Numbered from the stretch's first letter, positions 42,420-52,101 are shown. The stretch is DNA of 64,000 bases from Pyrinomonadaceae bacterium (GCA_026129865.1 JAHCHG010000003.1:248001-312000), one strand, 5' to 3'. A program made the numbers and translations. Notes: generated from the letters alone by a model not told the origin.

Positions 42420-42614
42420 TTATAGAATCTCCTAAAATTTGTAAATTGAATTTTTTAGCAGATAAAGTCTAATGCGTGAAAGTGTTGAAACGCGGGAAGC
42501 GTGAAACTTCGGGAGTTTCGTGAGATTTTCACAGGCTTTATTTACAAGCTCATTAATACTATAAAATAAAAACGAATTTCAATACTTTTTTTCAGCGGAT
42601 AAATTTAAATAAGA

Positions 42615-43967
42615 ATGGCAAGAAAAAGCATATTGGTAGTTGACGACGAAAAATCTCAGCGCGAGATTTTGGAGATGATCTTGTCGGGCGAAGGTTACGA
42701 CGTGACGACGGCGAGTTCGGGCGAAGCGGCGATGAAATTTGTCGCGGACAGGCATTTTGATCTTGTTTTGACCGATCTGAAAATGACCGGAATGAGCGGT
42801 CTGGAATTGTTAAAAGAGCTGACCGATTTCGATAAATCTATTATCGTCTTGCTTTTAACGGCGCACGGAACGGTTGATTCTGCGGTTGATGCACTTCGTT
42901 TGGGCGCGTTCGATTATTTGCAAAAACCTTACGACCGCGAAAAATTGCTCGATACGATCTCACGCGCTTTGACGCAACTCACTTCGCTCGATTCGGAGAT
43001 CGTGTCCGATTCCGAGGAAATGGACAAGGTTAAAAAGCTGATCTTGAAGATCGCCAAATCGAACGCGACCGTTTTAATCAGGGGCGAATCGGGAACCGGA
43101 AAAGAACTTATGGCGCGGGCGATTCACAAGAACTCGCTTCGAGTTAATCAGATTTTTCAAGCCGTAAATTGCGCGGCGATCAATGAAAATCTGCTCGAAT
43201 CGGAACTTTTCGGACACGAAAAAGGCTCGTTTACCGGCGCGGTCGGCGAAAAACTGGGTTTGTTCGAGATCGCCGACGGCGGAACTTTGTTTTTAGACGA
43301 GATCGGCGAATTAGACATTTCTCTGCAAGCAAAAATTTTACGCGCTTTGCAGGAAAAACAGATTCGCAGAGTCGGCGGAACGAAGGAAATAAATGTTGAT
43401 GTCCGCGTCGTCGCAGCGACCAACCGCGATCTTTTGAAAATGTCGCAGGAAGGAAGTTTCCGCGAGGATTTATATTATCGTTTGAATGTTCTTTCGTTAG
43501 AGATTCCGCCGCTTCGAGAACGCCGTTCGGATATTCCGGTTCTGATCGAATATTTTCTGAAAAAACACACGCGCGATTCAAAACGCGACATTTCCATCGA
43601 AAAAGACGCTCGCAAACTTCTGGAAAATTACGCTTATCCGGGAAATGTTCGACAATTAGAATCCGCACTCGAACGCGCGATTTTGCTTTGCGAAAACAAC
43701 ACGATCACGACCGAAGACTTGCCGCCTGAAATGCTGCAAGGCACAGTTCACGCTTCGGCGGACGAGCTTTTCAAACTTCCGCCCGAAGGCGTGAATTTTG
43801 AAGATGTCGAACGCAGCCTGATCACACAAGCGATGGAACGCACCGACAATAACATCACAAAATCCGCGAAATTATTAGGTTTAACATTTAGAACTTTGCA
43901 ATATCGCCTCGAAAAATTCGGCATCAAAAGAGATGATGACGCAACGGAAGAGGAAGAGAGATCGTAA
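42615..43967 (+). CDS. Sigma-54-dependent response regulator (NtrC family)
   Basis: 450 aa. Receiver domain with phosphoacceptor D54 (LVLTDLKMTGMSG) and acidic pocket VVDDE; AAA+ domain with Walker A GESGTGKE, the sigma-54 contact loop as GSFTGA (instead of GAFTGA) and Walker B GTLFLDEIGE; C-terminal Fis-type helix-turn-helix (NITKSAKLLGLTFRTLQYRL). It activates sigma-54 promoters on phosphorylation, presumably by the kinase at 39039. Codon use and GC are like the core genes, unlike the cassette just upstream. Confidence 0.95.
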   Translation: MARKSILVVDDEKSQREILEMILSGEGYDVTTASSGEAAMKFVADRHFDLVLTDLKMTGMSGLELLKELTDFDKSIIVLLLTAHGTVDSAVDALRLGAFDYLQKPYDREKLLDTISRALTQLTSLDSEIVSDSEEMDKVKKLILKIAKSNATVLIRGESGTGKELMARAIHKNSLRVNQIFQAVNCAAINENLLESELFGHEKGSFTGAVGEKLGLFEIADGGTLFLDEIGELDISLQAKILRALQEKQIRRVGGTKEINVDVRVVAATNRDLLKMSQEGSFREDLYYRLNVLSLEIPPLRERRSDIPVLIEYFLKKHTRDSKRDISIEKDARKLLENYAYPGNVRQLESALERAILLCENNTITTEDLPPEMLQGTVHASADELFKLPPEGVNFEDVERSLITQAMERTDNNITKSAKLLGLTFRTLQYRLEKFGIKRDDDATEEEERS

Positions 43968-44002
43968 ATATTTTGTGTTAAAATTTATGTGAGGTTTGAA
44001 TT

Positions 44003-44353
44003 ATGAAAACGGTAATAGTTAGTCCAAATAAAGCAGATAGATATATAGCTGTTTCAAATGGCAAAGAATCTATCGGTAAAACCATCGGCGAAGCAATTGA
44101 TTCGATATATGATCAATTGGAAGAAGATCAGCAAAATACGGTTATTTACGTGCAGGAATTTAAAGGCGACGAGTTTTTTTCCGATAAACAAATAGAGCGT
44201 CTATCTATGTTAATGAAAAAGTGGAGAAGTGCCAGAGATCAAGGAGAAATGCTGCCTGCGGAACAACAGGAGGAACTTGAAAAACTCATCGAAATTGAAT
44301 TAGAGGCTTCAGGTAAAAGAGTTGAGAAAATTGCAAATCAGATGAATAAATGA
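44003..44353 (+). CDS. Small protein of unknown function, partner of the HNH gene
   Basis: 116 aa, cytoplasmic. N-terminal strand-rich part (KTVIVSPNKADRYIAVSNGK), then a helical C-terminus rich in Glu and Lys (EEQ-type LPAEQQEELEKLIEIELEAS). No domain recognised. Its TGA overlaps the ATG of the HNH gene, so the two are translationally coupled. It could be a regulator or a structural partner of the nuclease. Confidence 0.6.
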   Translation: MKTVIVSPNKADRYIAVSNGKESIGKTIGEAIDSIYDQLEEDQQNTVIYVQEFKGDEFFSDKQIERLSMLMKKWRSARDQGEMLPAEQQEELEKLIEIELEASGKRVEKIANQMNK

Positions 44354-44751
44354 ATGCTTACTATTTAGAAGTCGCTTTTCGTGCTGATGAAAAATGTGAA
44401 TATTGCCAAGCACCGGAAACATTTTCAAATTTTCTATTTGAAGTCGAGCATATTATTCCGCGTTTCCATAATGGAACTGATGATTTAGAAAATCTGGCTC
44501 TGTCGTGTCGTTCCTGCAATATTTTCAAGTCAAATCATTTAACCGGAATTGACGATGATGAAACTGAAACGCATAGATTATTTAATCCTCGAATTGATAA
44601 CTGGAACGAACATTTCAAAATATCCGTAGAAACATTAGAAATAAAAGGTTTAACCCAAATCGGACGCGGAACTGTTAATCGTTTGAAACTAAATAATAGC
44701 GAACAAATTAGAGCAAGACGGATTTGGAATAGATTAGATTTTTATCCATAA
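44350..44751 (+). CDS. HNH endonuclease
   Basis: 133 aa. Zinc knuckle pair CEYC (about residues 16-19) and SCRSCN (about 55-60), with catalytic VEHIIPRFHNG and DLENLALSCRSCN between, the canonical HNH layout. The C-terminal half has LFNPRIDNWNEHFKISVE and RLKLNN, a pattern common in stand-alone HNH proteins of acidobacteria and cyanobacteria. Likely cuts DNA; target unknown. Confidence 0.88.
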   Translation: MNAYYLEVAFRADEKCEYCQAPETFSNFLFEVEHIIPRFHNGTDDLENLALSCRSCNIFKSNHLTGIDDDETETHRLFNPRIDNWNEHFKISVETLEIKGLTQIGRGTVNRLKLNNSEQIRARRIWNRLDFYP

Positions 44752-44771
44752 ATCAATAACGAGAAATTCGG

Positions 44772-45398
44772 ATGGAATGGTTTTCGACATTGACTTTGGC
44801 ACTCGGTTCGGCTTGGACTTCGGGCATAAATCTTTATGCGACCGTAACGGTTTTGGGCGTTTTGCAAAAGTTCGGTTTGGCGAAACTTCCGGGCGGTCTG
44901 GATGTTTTGGATAATTGGTGGATCATCGGCGTCGCAGCATTTCTTTATGCAGTTGAATTTTTCGCCGACAAAATTCCATATGTTGACAGCGTTTGGGACG
45001 TAATTCACACGTTTATCAGAGTCCCGGCGGGAGCGATAGTCGCATGGGCTGCGGTTTATGACATGGATGCGACCGTTATGATCGTCGCGGCGCTTGTCGG
45101 CGGCGGATTGGCGCTTTCTTCGCACGGAACAAAAGCCGCCGTTCGCGCCGGAGCGAATCTTTCCCCAGAACCGGTTTCAAACTGGACGCTTTCAATTGTC
45201 GAAGACATTATCGCATTCGGCGGAACGCTGCTCGCGGTTTTAGCTCCGGTCGTCCTTGCGGTTTTTCTTCTGATATTCGGCGCGTTTTTTATCTGGTTTG
45301 CGCCAAAGATCTTTCGAGCGATCCGGCGGTTATTCAGCGGAATGCGCGCGCTTTTTCGCGGTGCGGGTATAAAAGAAGTCGCGCGAAAGGCGGGTTAG
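44772..45398 (+). CDS. DUF4126 membrane protein
   Basis: 208 aa integral membrane protein. It shows the DUF4126 pattern: LGSAWTSGINLYATVTVLGV at the N-terminus, LPGGLDVLDNWWIIGVAAFL, FADKIPYVDSVWDVIHTFIR and a SSHGTKAAVRAGANLSPEPV segment, then two long hydrophobic helices and a basic tail. Four to six membrane spans. Function unknown. Confidence 0.8.
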   Translation: MEWFSTLTLALGSAWTSGINLYATVTVLGVLQKFGLAKLPGGLDVLDNWWIIGVAAFLYAVEFFADKIPYVDSVWDVIHTFIRVPAGAIVAWAAVYDMDATVMIVAALVGGGLALSSHGTKAAVRAGANLSPEPVSNWTLSIVEDIIAFGGTLLAVLAPVVLAVFLLIFGAFFIWFAPKIFRAIRRLFSGMRALFRGAGIKEVARKAG

Positions 45399-45538
45399 CT
45401 GCATATTTTGATTATCGCCTTTGAACGCCGGACATCGGAAAGTCTAATATCTCTACTCTGGTCTGTTATAAAATTTACGTAAAATCGTCTGGCGGCGCTT
45501 TTGAACCCTTTCATAAATGCGCTGAAAATTAAACATTT

Positions 45539-46522
45539 ATGAACGAATGGCTGAAAAGTTCTCTCGCTTGTCCTCGTGATAAAAAAGCATTGAGTCTTAA
45601 TAACGAAAAACTGACCTGCCCGGACGACCATGTTTATCCCGTCGTTTTCGGTATACCCGTCATGCTCGTCCCGGATGCCGAATCGACTCATGGATATATC
45701 GAAAGAACTTTGAAAAAGGTTGTGGAGGTCGAAAATTCTGCTGACGATTACGCGGAAGAGTTCGACCAAGCGGGGAATAAAGCGATCGACGAATTTGTCC
45801 AGCAGGAAATTCCTTATACGTCGGGAAATTTGTATTTTCCGGCGCAGAACCGACTCACGCGCTATCCGATCCCTGAGACCCGTTTATGGCAGGGAAATGG
45901 CGAAAGATTGCTAGACATCGGCTGCAATTGGGGGCGTTGGTCGATCTCAGCGGCGCAAAAAGGTTTTAAACCCGTCGGTCTTGACCCTAGCCTGGAAGCG
46001 GTTTTAGCCGCACGCCGCGTCGCTAAACAATTGGGCGTCGACGCAGATTTTATTGTCGGTGATGCCAGATTTTTGCCGTTCTCTGAAAACGTTTTTGACG
46101 TTGTATTCTCTTACAGTGTTTATCAACATTTGAGCAAGGAGAATGTTGGAATATCGCTCACTGAGGTCAGAAGGGTTTTGAAACCGAACGGGAAAACTCT
46201 GTTTCAAATGCCTAACAAGTTTGGAATTCGATCTTACCAGCAGCGGCGGCGGCGTGGCTTTACCGAAGGCGAAGGATTTGAAGTCAGATATTGGACCCCG
46301 GCGGAATTGTTGGAAACCTTTGAGAGAAAAATTGGCAAAACCGTAATGACGACTGATTGTTTTTTTGGTTTGGGCATTCAAAAGAGCGACGTCGACCTTC
46401 TTCCGGCAAAATATCAGGCGGTCGTTCATTTGTCTGAATTCCTGCGAAAGCTAAGCGGCTTTTTTAAACCTTTGACAAAGGTTGCCGATAGTGTTTATCT
46501 CGAGTCTGTGAATCAAAAATAG
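45539..46522 (+). CDS. SAM-dependent methyltransferase with Trm112-like N-terminal domain
   Basis: 327 aa. Residues 5-45 form a Trm112-like segment (SSLACPRDKKALSLNNEKLT and CPDDHVYPVVFGIPVML) with two of the usual zinc Cys. Then a class I methyltransferase: LLDIGCNWGRWSISAAQKG binding SAM, GDARFLPFSENVFDVVFSYS, and a post-II VRRVLKPNGKTLFQMPNKFG. In polysaccharide or natural-product clusters such proteins methylate small molecules or lipids. It precedes a carbamoyltransferase gene by 88 bp and could modify the same product. Confidence 0.8.
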   Translation: MNEWLKSSLACPRDKKALSLNNEKLTCPDDHVYPVVFGIPVMLVPDAESTHGYIERTLKKVVEVENSADDYAEEFDQAGNKAIDEFVQQEIPYTSGNLYFPAQNRLTRYPIPETRLWQGNGERLLDIGCNWGRWSISAAQKGFKPVGLDPSLEAVLAARRVAKQLGVDADFIVGDARFLPFSENVFDVVFSYSVYQHLSKENVGISLTEVRRVLKPNGKTLFQMPNKFGIRSYQQRRRRGFTEGEGFEVRYWTPAELLETFERKIGKTVMTTDCFFGLGIQKSDVDLLPAKYQAVVHLSEFLRKLSGFFKPLTKVADSVYLESVNQK

Positions 46523-46610
46523 ATCCAGGCGGATTTTGAACCGCCTCTAGGCTCTTTCCGTTAAATAGAGTTTGTTTAGAGGCGGTTTTCGACTGCCTTT
46601 AATTTTAATA

Positions 46611-48344
46611 ATGAGTGTAATTTTAGGTATTAATACCAACCATGCAGGTGCGTCTGCGGCAATAATAGTTGATGGAATTCCGGTTGCTGCGATCGCGGAA
46701 GAGCGTTTGAACCGCGTGAAATATTTCGCGGGTTTTCCAAAGCTTGCGATCCTTAAATGCTTGGAGATCGCCGGAGTCGGTTTTTCGGAGATCGATCACG
46801 TCGCTGTCGGTCGCGACACGTCGGCGAATCTTCACAAAAAGCTTGAATTCGCCGTGCGCAATCCTTCGAAATTGCTGAATCTGGCAAAGATCAGAAGCAA
46901 AAGCAAAACGTTTGACAACATTAAAACGCTGATCGCCGCCGAATGCGAAGTCGATGAGGCGCAGCTGACGTTTCAGATGCATAACATCGAACATCATATT
47001 GCACATACGGCAAGTGCCTATTTTGCTTCGGAATGGGAGCATTCCGCGGGAATTACGATCGACGGATCGGGCGATTTTGTTTCGTGCTTGATGAGCGAAT
47101 GCGAAGGCGACACGATAAAACCACTGCAGAAGGTTTTTGTTCCGCATTCGCTCGGGACGGTTTATACGGCGGTTTGCCAGTTTGTCGGATATGGAAAATA
47201 CGGCGACGAAGGCAAGGTAATGGGGCTCGCGCCGCTCGGAGAGGACACGTATTCGGATTTTTTTGAAGGAATGCTTATTCCGACAAAGAAGGGTTTCGAA
47301 CTAAACCCCGATTATTTCCTTCCGTTCGGTGCAAACCAGGGAATGGAGATCAACGAAAAAGGCGAGATGATCGTTCACCGCCTTTACTCCGACCTTTTTA
47401 TCGAAAAATTGGGCGCCCCGCGTGAACCTTATTCGGAAATAACAAAACGCGACGAAGATATTTCGTTCGGACTGCAGCGAATTTTCGAAAAATACTATAT
47501 GCATGTCTTAAATCAGCTGCATGAAAAAGTTCCGACGGAGCGTGTTTCAATGGCGGGCGGCTGCGCTTTGAACAGCGTGGCGAACGGAAAACTACTGGTC
47601 GAAACGCCCTTTCGCGAAACCTGTATTCAGCCGGCGGCAGGCGACGACGGGCTTTCGCTGGGCGCAGCACTTTATGTCAGCAACGCGGTTTTGAAGGAAG
47701 GAAAACGCTGGAAAATGGAAAATTCGTATCTCGGGAACGAATTCAGCGACGAATTTATCAAATCCGAACTCGAAAGATACAAACTTTCATACAAAAAGCT
47801 GGAGCGCGCCGAATTGATCGACGCGACGACCGAAGAGATAAAAAACGGAAACGTCATCGGCTGGTTTCAGGGCAAGATGGAATGGGGTCCGCGCGCGCTC
47901 GGCAATCGTTCGATTCTCGCTCATCCCGGATTTCCGAATATGAAGGACATTCTGAACGCGCGGATCAAGCATCGCGAAGAGTTTCGTCCGTTCGCTCCGT
48001 CCGTTTTGGTCGAACGCCAAAGCGACATCTTCGAACAGGATCATCCCTCGCCGTTTATGCTGCATGTCTACAAGATTCGCCCCGAATGGCGCGACCGCCT
48101 TTCGGCGGTAAATCATGTTGATGACACCGGCAGGCTGCAAACAGTTTCGCGCGAAGAAAATCCGCTCTATTACGATCTGATCATGGAATTCGATAAGAAA
48201 ACCGGAATTCCCGTAATTTTGAACACGAGCTTTAACGAAAACGAACCGATCGTTTGCCAGCCTTTCGAAGCGATCGAATGTTTCCTGCGGACGAAAATGG
48301 ACGTTTTGGTTATCGGGTCTTTCTTCTGCAAAAAGGAAGGTTGA
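46611..48344 (+). CDS. Carbamoyltransferase (NodU/CmcH family)
   Basis: 577 aa from MSVILGINTNHAGASAAIIV. N-terminal Kae1/YrdC-like ATPase fold with GINTNHAGASAA, HNIEHHIAHTASAYF (metal-binding His cluster) and ITIDGSGDFVS; C-terminal part with AGGCALNSVANGKL, GRALGNRS-type WGPRALGNRSILAHP and LNTSFNENEPIVCQPFEAIE. The family transfers carbamoyl from carbamoyl phosphate to a hydroxyl of an antibiotic, Nod factor or surface sugar. The acceptor here is unknown. Confidence 0.92.
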   Translation: MSVILGINTNHAGASAAIIVDGIPVAAIAEERLNRVKYFAGFPKLAILKCLEIAGVGFSEIDHVAVGRDTSANLHKKLEFAVRNPSKLLNLAKIRSKSKTFDNIKTLIAAECEVDEAQLTFQMHNIEHHIAHTASAYFASEWEHSAGITIDGSGDFVSCLMSECEGDTIKPLQKVFVPHSLGTVYTAVCQFVGYGKYGDEGKVMGLAPLGEDTYSDFFEGMLIPTKKGFELNPDYFLPFGANQGMEINEKGEMIVHRLYSDLFIEKLGAPREPYSEITKRDEDISFGLQRIFEKYYMHVLNQLHEKVPTERVSMAGGCALNSVANGKLLVETPFRETCIQPAAGDDGLSLGAALYVSNAVLKEGKRWKMENSYLGNEFSDEFIKSELERYKLSYKKLERAELIDATTEEIKNGNVIGWFQGKMEWGPRALGNRSILAHPGFPNMKDILNARIKHREEFRPFAPSVLVERQSDIFEQDHPSPFMLHVYKIRPEWRDRLSAVNHVDDTGRLQTVSREENPLYYDLIMEFDKKTGIPVILNTSFNENEPIVCQPFEAIECFLRTKMDVLVIGSFFCKKEG

Positions 48345-48365
48345 TCGCTCCGGTTTACGAAGAAT

Positions 48366-49397
48366 ATGGAATGGAAGATCGAAGAAATTCCTGAACTTAA
48401 AGGGTTTACGGTGGAATACGCTGCGCCCGGCGAATACTATCTTTCGCGGCTCAACGAGATCTTTCATTCGGAAACGCTCAAGCAGCCGTTTACGAGATTT
48501 GCGACGGTCGATGCGCCGTTTTGGAAATCGCTTATATCGGGATCACGGCTCGCACAGCGGCTGCTTCGGTTTCAGGTTACGAATGTAATAAAACTTACAA
48601 ACGGAGATCTTTTTGTAACCTTCGACAAAACGGTCGGAATCGTACGAAATGGTAAATATCTTTCACTAAAGGGTCTTGTCCGCCCGTGCCGCGTTATGCG
48701 TTCGGCATGCGCGGTCGATGAATTTGGAAATGTATATTTCGGCGAATATCTTGCAAATGACGAACGCGGAGAAATGCGCGTTTATAAATACACGCCGGGC
48801 GGCGATTCTCTGGAAACCGCGTATGTTTTCCCTGCGGGCTCGATCAAGCATATTCACGGAATTTATCTGGACGATTTCACAAAATCGCTGTTTTGTTTGA
48901 CCGGCGACGATGAAGCGGAATGCCGTTTTTTGCAGACGTTTGACGGATTTAAGACGCTGGAAGCGATCGGCGAAGGCGACGAAACATGGCGCGCCGTAAG
49001 TGTTCTTTTCACTCAGGAAGCACTATTTTACGGAATGGACGCGGAGTTTCGGAAGAACCATATTTTCCGCATCGACCGCGTTTCAGAAAAGCGCGTTTCG
49101 CTTGGCGAAGTTAACGGTACGGTCTTTTTCTCGAAAAAATTGGGCAAAGATCTCTTTTTCGCAACAACTGCTGAAAACGCGCCGAGCCAGACGGAAAATG
49201 TCGCGGCGATCTGGAATATCAATTCTGACGGCAACCTGAAAGAAATTGCAAAATTCCCGAAAGACCGCTGGCATCCGACGTATTTTCAGTTTGGAACGAT
49301 TCATTTTCCGGCTGTGAATTTGATAGAAAACGAGCTTTACTTCCATCTTGTCGGTGTCGAAGGCGACAATCTCTGTTTCAAAATTTTCGCTGAATAG
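48366..49397 (+). CDS. Beta-propeller-like protein of unknown function
   Basis: 343 aa without signal peptide. Repeated beta-strand blades with aromatic-Gly turns (NVIKLTNGDLFVTFDKTVGI, DEFGNVYFGEYLANDERGEM, SIKHIHGIYLDDFTKSLFCL) suggest a six- or seven-bladed propeller. It begins 21 bp after the carbamoyltransferase in the same direction and likely belongs to the same operon. No named family recognised; substrate binding or lyase function is possible. Confidence 0.6.
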   Translation: MEWKIEEIPELKGFTVEYAAPGEYYLSRLNEIFHSETLKQPFTRFATVDAPFWKSLISGSRLAQRLLRFQVTNVIKLTNGDLFVTFDKTVGIVRNGKYLSLKGLVRPCRVMRSACAVDEFGNVYFGEYLANDERGEMRVYKYTPGGDSLETAYVFPAGSIKHIHGIYLDDFTKSLFCLTGDDEAECRFLQTFDGFKTLEAIGEGDETWRAVSVLFTQEALFYGMDAEFRKNHIFRIDRVSEKRVSLGEVNGTVFFSKKLGKDLFFATTAENAPSQTENVAAIWNINSDGNLKEIAKFPKDRWHPTYFQFGTIHFPAVNLIENELYFHLVGVEGDNLCFKIFAE

Positions 49398-49471
49398 ACT
49401 TTGCTGCAATAATTTTGGAATGACCGCGTTCTGAACAGAAATACGGAATCTTCAAGGAGAATCGATCACCG

Positions 49472-50398
49472 ATGCGCAAAAACAAATTTTTCACGTTCCT
49501 GCTTGTTTTTACATCTATTTTCGCATCCTGCGAAAGCTCGAATTCGGCACAGAATACGGAATCCGCTTCAGTCAGCGGTTCCGAAAGGATGCCGGAACGC
49601 GATTTGACGACCGCAAATTCGAATACGGCGAAATCAACAGAACCGGAAACCGCGAAACCGCTCGAGCGCAAGATCATTAAGAACGCAGAACTTCGTCTTG
49701 AATCCCAAGATCCCGTGTCGGCACAGCAAACGATCGCCCAGATCGTCGAAAGCAGAGGCGGCTACGTAGTCGAATCGACTCAGAGCGGTTCCGACGCTTC
49801 ATCGGTCAAACGCGACACGGTAACGATGTCGCTGCGAATTCCTTCCGAAAAATTCAACGAAACACTCGACGAGATCAGAAAAACTGCCAGCCGCATTGTC
49901 ATCGAAACGGTTAGCGGACAGGATGTTACCGAGGAATTTATTGACGTCGAAGCGCGTTTGAAGGCGAAAAAAGCGTTAGAAGAACAATTTCTCGAAATAA
50001 TGAAGCGGTCGAATTCGGTCGAGGACGCTCTGAACGTTCAACGAGAGATCGCCGATGTTCGCGCCGAGATCGAAAAGATCGAAGGCAGAAAACGGTTTTT
50101 AGAAAACCAGGCAAGTCTTTCGACCATAAAGGTTACCGTGCAAACGCCGAACGCGATCGCGGGCAGCTCGAAAGGGTTTTTCTACCGTTTGACCGATTCG
50201 ATCGGAAACGGGTTAGACGTTGCGTTGAGTTTTGTACTGTTTTTCGTCAGCTTTTTGATCGCCGTCATTCCATTTTTGATTCTTGTAGTTTTGCCAATCG
50301 TGCTCGTCATAAGATACTTTTTGAAAAGGTCGGCGAACAAAATAACTGCGGCTCCAAAAAGCGCGGATGCGATCGTGAAGGACGAGATCAAAAATTAG
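49472..50398 (+). CDS. DUF4349 lipoprotein
   Basis: 308 aa. N-terminal signal MRKNKFFTFLLVFTSIFASC with lipobox (FASC). The DUF4349 domain covers about 70-260: KIIKNAELRLESQDPVSAQQ, ESRGGYVVESTQSG, SLRIPSEKFNETLDEIRK, VSGQDVTEEFIDVEARL, a coiled coil (EEQFLEIMKRSNSVEDALNV), and LENQASLSTIKVTVQ. A C-terminal hydrophobic helix pair (ALSFVLFFVSFLIAVIPFLI) returns to the membrane. Envelope protein of unknown function. Confidence 0.85.
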   Translation: MRKNKFFTFLLVFTSIFASCESSNSAQNTESASVSGSERMPERDLTTANSNTAKSTEPETAKPLERKIIKNAELRLESQDPVSAQQTIAQIVESRGGYVVESTQSGSDASSVKRDTVTMSLRIPSEKFNETLDEIRKTASRIVIETVSGQDVTEEFIDVEARLKAKKALEEQFLEIMKRSNSVEDALNVQREIADVRAEIEKIEGRKRFLENQASLSTIKVTVQTPNAIAGSSKGFFYRLTDSIGNGLDVALSFVLFFVSFLIAVIPFLILVVLPIVLVIRYFLKRSANKITAAPKSADAIVKDEIKN

Positions 50399-50402
50399 AG
50401 CA

Positions 50403-50687
50403 ATGGATAATGTTTTTAGGATCTTGGCGGCGATTCTTGGCGGAATCGCCGCCTATTTTTTATGGAAAGGCAATGGCGATGCCGCTTTTATTGCTGCGAT
50501 AGCCGGCGCCGTTTCGTTTTTTCTCAGCATTCGCGTACAGGTAAAAAGTAGGCTGAGCGAACGAGACAGGGAAATAATCGAGCTTCAGGATCAGAAGATG
50601 CGGGAGATTGAAGCAGCGGAAAATGACGCTTTTGTCGACCTCGATCACGAAGCGACGACAAGTGAAATGCCCGAACGTCGAAACTGA
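50403..50687 (+). CDS. Small membrane protein of unknown function
   Basis: 94 aa. Two hydrophobic segments at about 5-22 (RILAAILGGIAAYFLWKG) and 26-45 (AAFIAAIAGAVSFFLS-like), then a charged helix (LSERDREIIELQDQKMREIE) and an acidic tail. Starts 4 bp after the DUF4349 gene; likely cotranscribed. No family recognised. Confidence 0.6.
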   Translation: MDNVFRILAAILGGIAAYFLWKGNGDAAFIAAIAGAVSFFLSIRVQVKSRLSERDREIIELQDQKMREIEAAENDAFVDLDHEATTSEMPERRN

Positions 50688-50704
50688 TGTTGGTAAATTG
50701 AAAA

Positions 50705-52000
50705 ATGAACGGAGGAAGTGAAGAAAAAAACGGAAACATTCGCGAGCCTAGACGGATCGTCATCGCTCCGTACGGTTCGCTCGGCGATCTGCATCCGATG
50801 CTTGCATTGGGCGTCGAACTTCGCCGGCGCGGGCACGATGTTGTCATTAACACGCTTGAAAATTATCGCGAAAAGATCGAAGTGCTGGGATTTGAATTTT
50901 ACCCGTTGCGACCTGATGTCGACCCGGAAAACCGTGAGCTCGCACGCGAGTTTATGGACGCAAAAAGCGGAACGGAAAAGATCGTTCGCGGGCTGATGAT
51001 GGCAAATTTGCGTCCAATGTATGAAGATCTGATTGCGGCATGCAGGGGCGCGGACGCATTGATCTCCGGCGAAATTGTCTACGCTGCGCCGTCGGTCGTC
51101 GAAAAGACCGGATTGAAATGGATTACGACATCGCTTGCGCCGCTTTCGATGTTCTCCGCGCACGATCCGGGCGTTTTTCCGGTCGCGCAATGGCTCGAAA
51201 ATTTGCGTTTCTTAGGTTCCGGTTTTCATAAAACGCTTTTTTATGCGATTCGCGGAACGATAAAGGATTGGTATCTTCCGTATAAAAGATTTCGAAAGGA
51301 ACTCGAACTCGATCCCGATCACGATCCGATCTTTGACGATAAATATTCAAAATTGCTTCATTTAGCAATGTTTTCAAAGGTTTTGGGCAAACCGCAGCCG
51401 GATTGGCACCGACCGACCCTTCAAACCGGTTTTTGTTTTTATGACGGCGAACAGGATCTCGGCGAAATGCCGGACGAATTGAACGAATTTCTCGACAGCG
51501 GCGAACCTCCGATCGTTTTCACTTTGGGCAGCGCCGCCGTTATGGACGCCCGGGACTTTTTTGAGGTCAGCGTCGAAACTGCTAAGATTTTAGGTCGGCG
51601 CGCAGTTTTGCTTTACGGAATTTTCAATGAACCGCCGCGCGGGCTCAATGACGACATCGTCGGGTTCGATTATGCGCCGTTCAGCCGGCTCTTCCCGCGG
51701 GCAGCATGCGTCGTGCATCAGGGCGGTGCGGGAACGACAGGGCAGGTTTTACGTGCCGGAATTCCGCATTTGATAATGCCGTATTCGCATGATCAGCCGG
51801 ACAATGCCGCCCGCTGTAAGCGTGTCGGAGTTGCGAAGCGAATTTCGCGCGACAAATATACGGCGGAACGCGCAGCGCGAAAGATCGGGGCGATCCTGTC
51901 CGACAGTGAATTTCTAGAAAACGCGGCTGAGGCGGCAAAGGTCGTGCGGACGGAACAGGGAACGAAGACCGCTTGCGACGCGATCGAATTGATGATCTGA
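50705..52000 (+). CDS. Glycosyltransferase, GT1/GT28-like (UGT type)
   Basis: 431 aa GT-B enzyme. N-terminal APYGSLGDLHPMLALGVELR, the sugar-acceptor side with a His-containing loop, and the C-terminal donor site VVHQGGAGTTGQVLRAGIPH followed by MPYSHDQPDNAARCKRVGVA. This is the pattern of bacterial UGT-like enzymes that decorate lipids, sterols, antibiotics or flavonoid-like aglycones. In-line with the preceding lipoprotein genes (17-bp gap). Acceptor unknown. Confidence 0.88.
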   Translation: MNGGSEEKNGNIREPRRIVIAPYGSLGDLHPMLALGVELRRRGHDVVINTLENYREKIEVLGFEFYPLRPDVDPENRELAREFMDAKSGTEKIVRGLMMANLRPMYEDLIAACRGADALISGEIVYAAPSVVEKTGLKWITTSLAPLSMFSAHDPGVFPVAQWLENLRFLGSGFHKTLFYAIRGTIKDWYLPYKRFRKELELDPDHDPIFDDKYSKLLHLAMFSKVLGKPQPDWHRPTLQTGFCFYDGEQDLGEMPDELNEFLDSGEPPIVFTLGSAAVMDARDFFEVSVETAKILGRRAVLLYGIFNEPPRGLNDDIVGFDYAPFSRLFPRAACVVHQGGAGTTGQVLRAGIPHLIMPYSHDQPDNAARCKRVGVAKRISRDKYTAERAARKIGAILSDSEFLENAAEAAKVVRTEQGTKTACDAIELMI

Positions 52001-52101
52001 AAGCTGTGTGTGTTCCGATTTTGCACTTTAAATGCATATTTTCTAACAATTAGGTCATCTATTGAAGCAATCGTTCATTTGTTTTTATTTTGATTTTTAA
52101 G

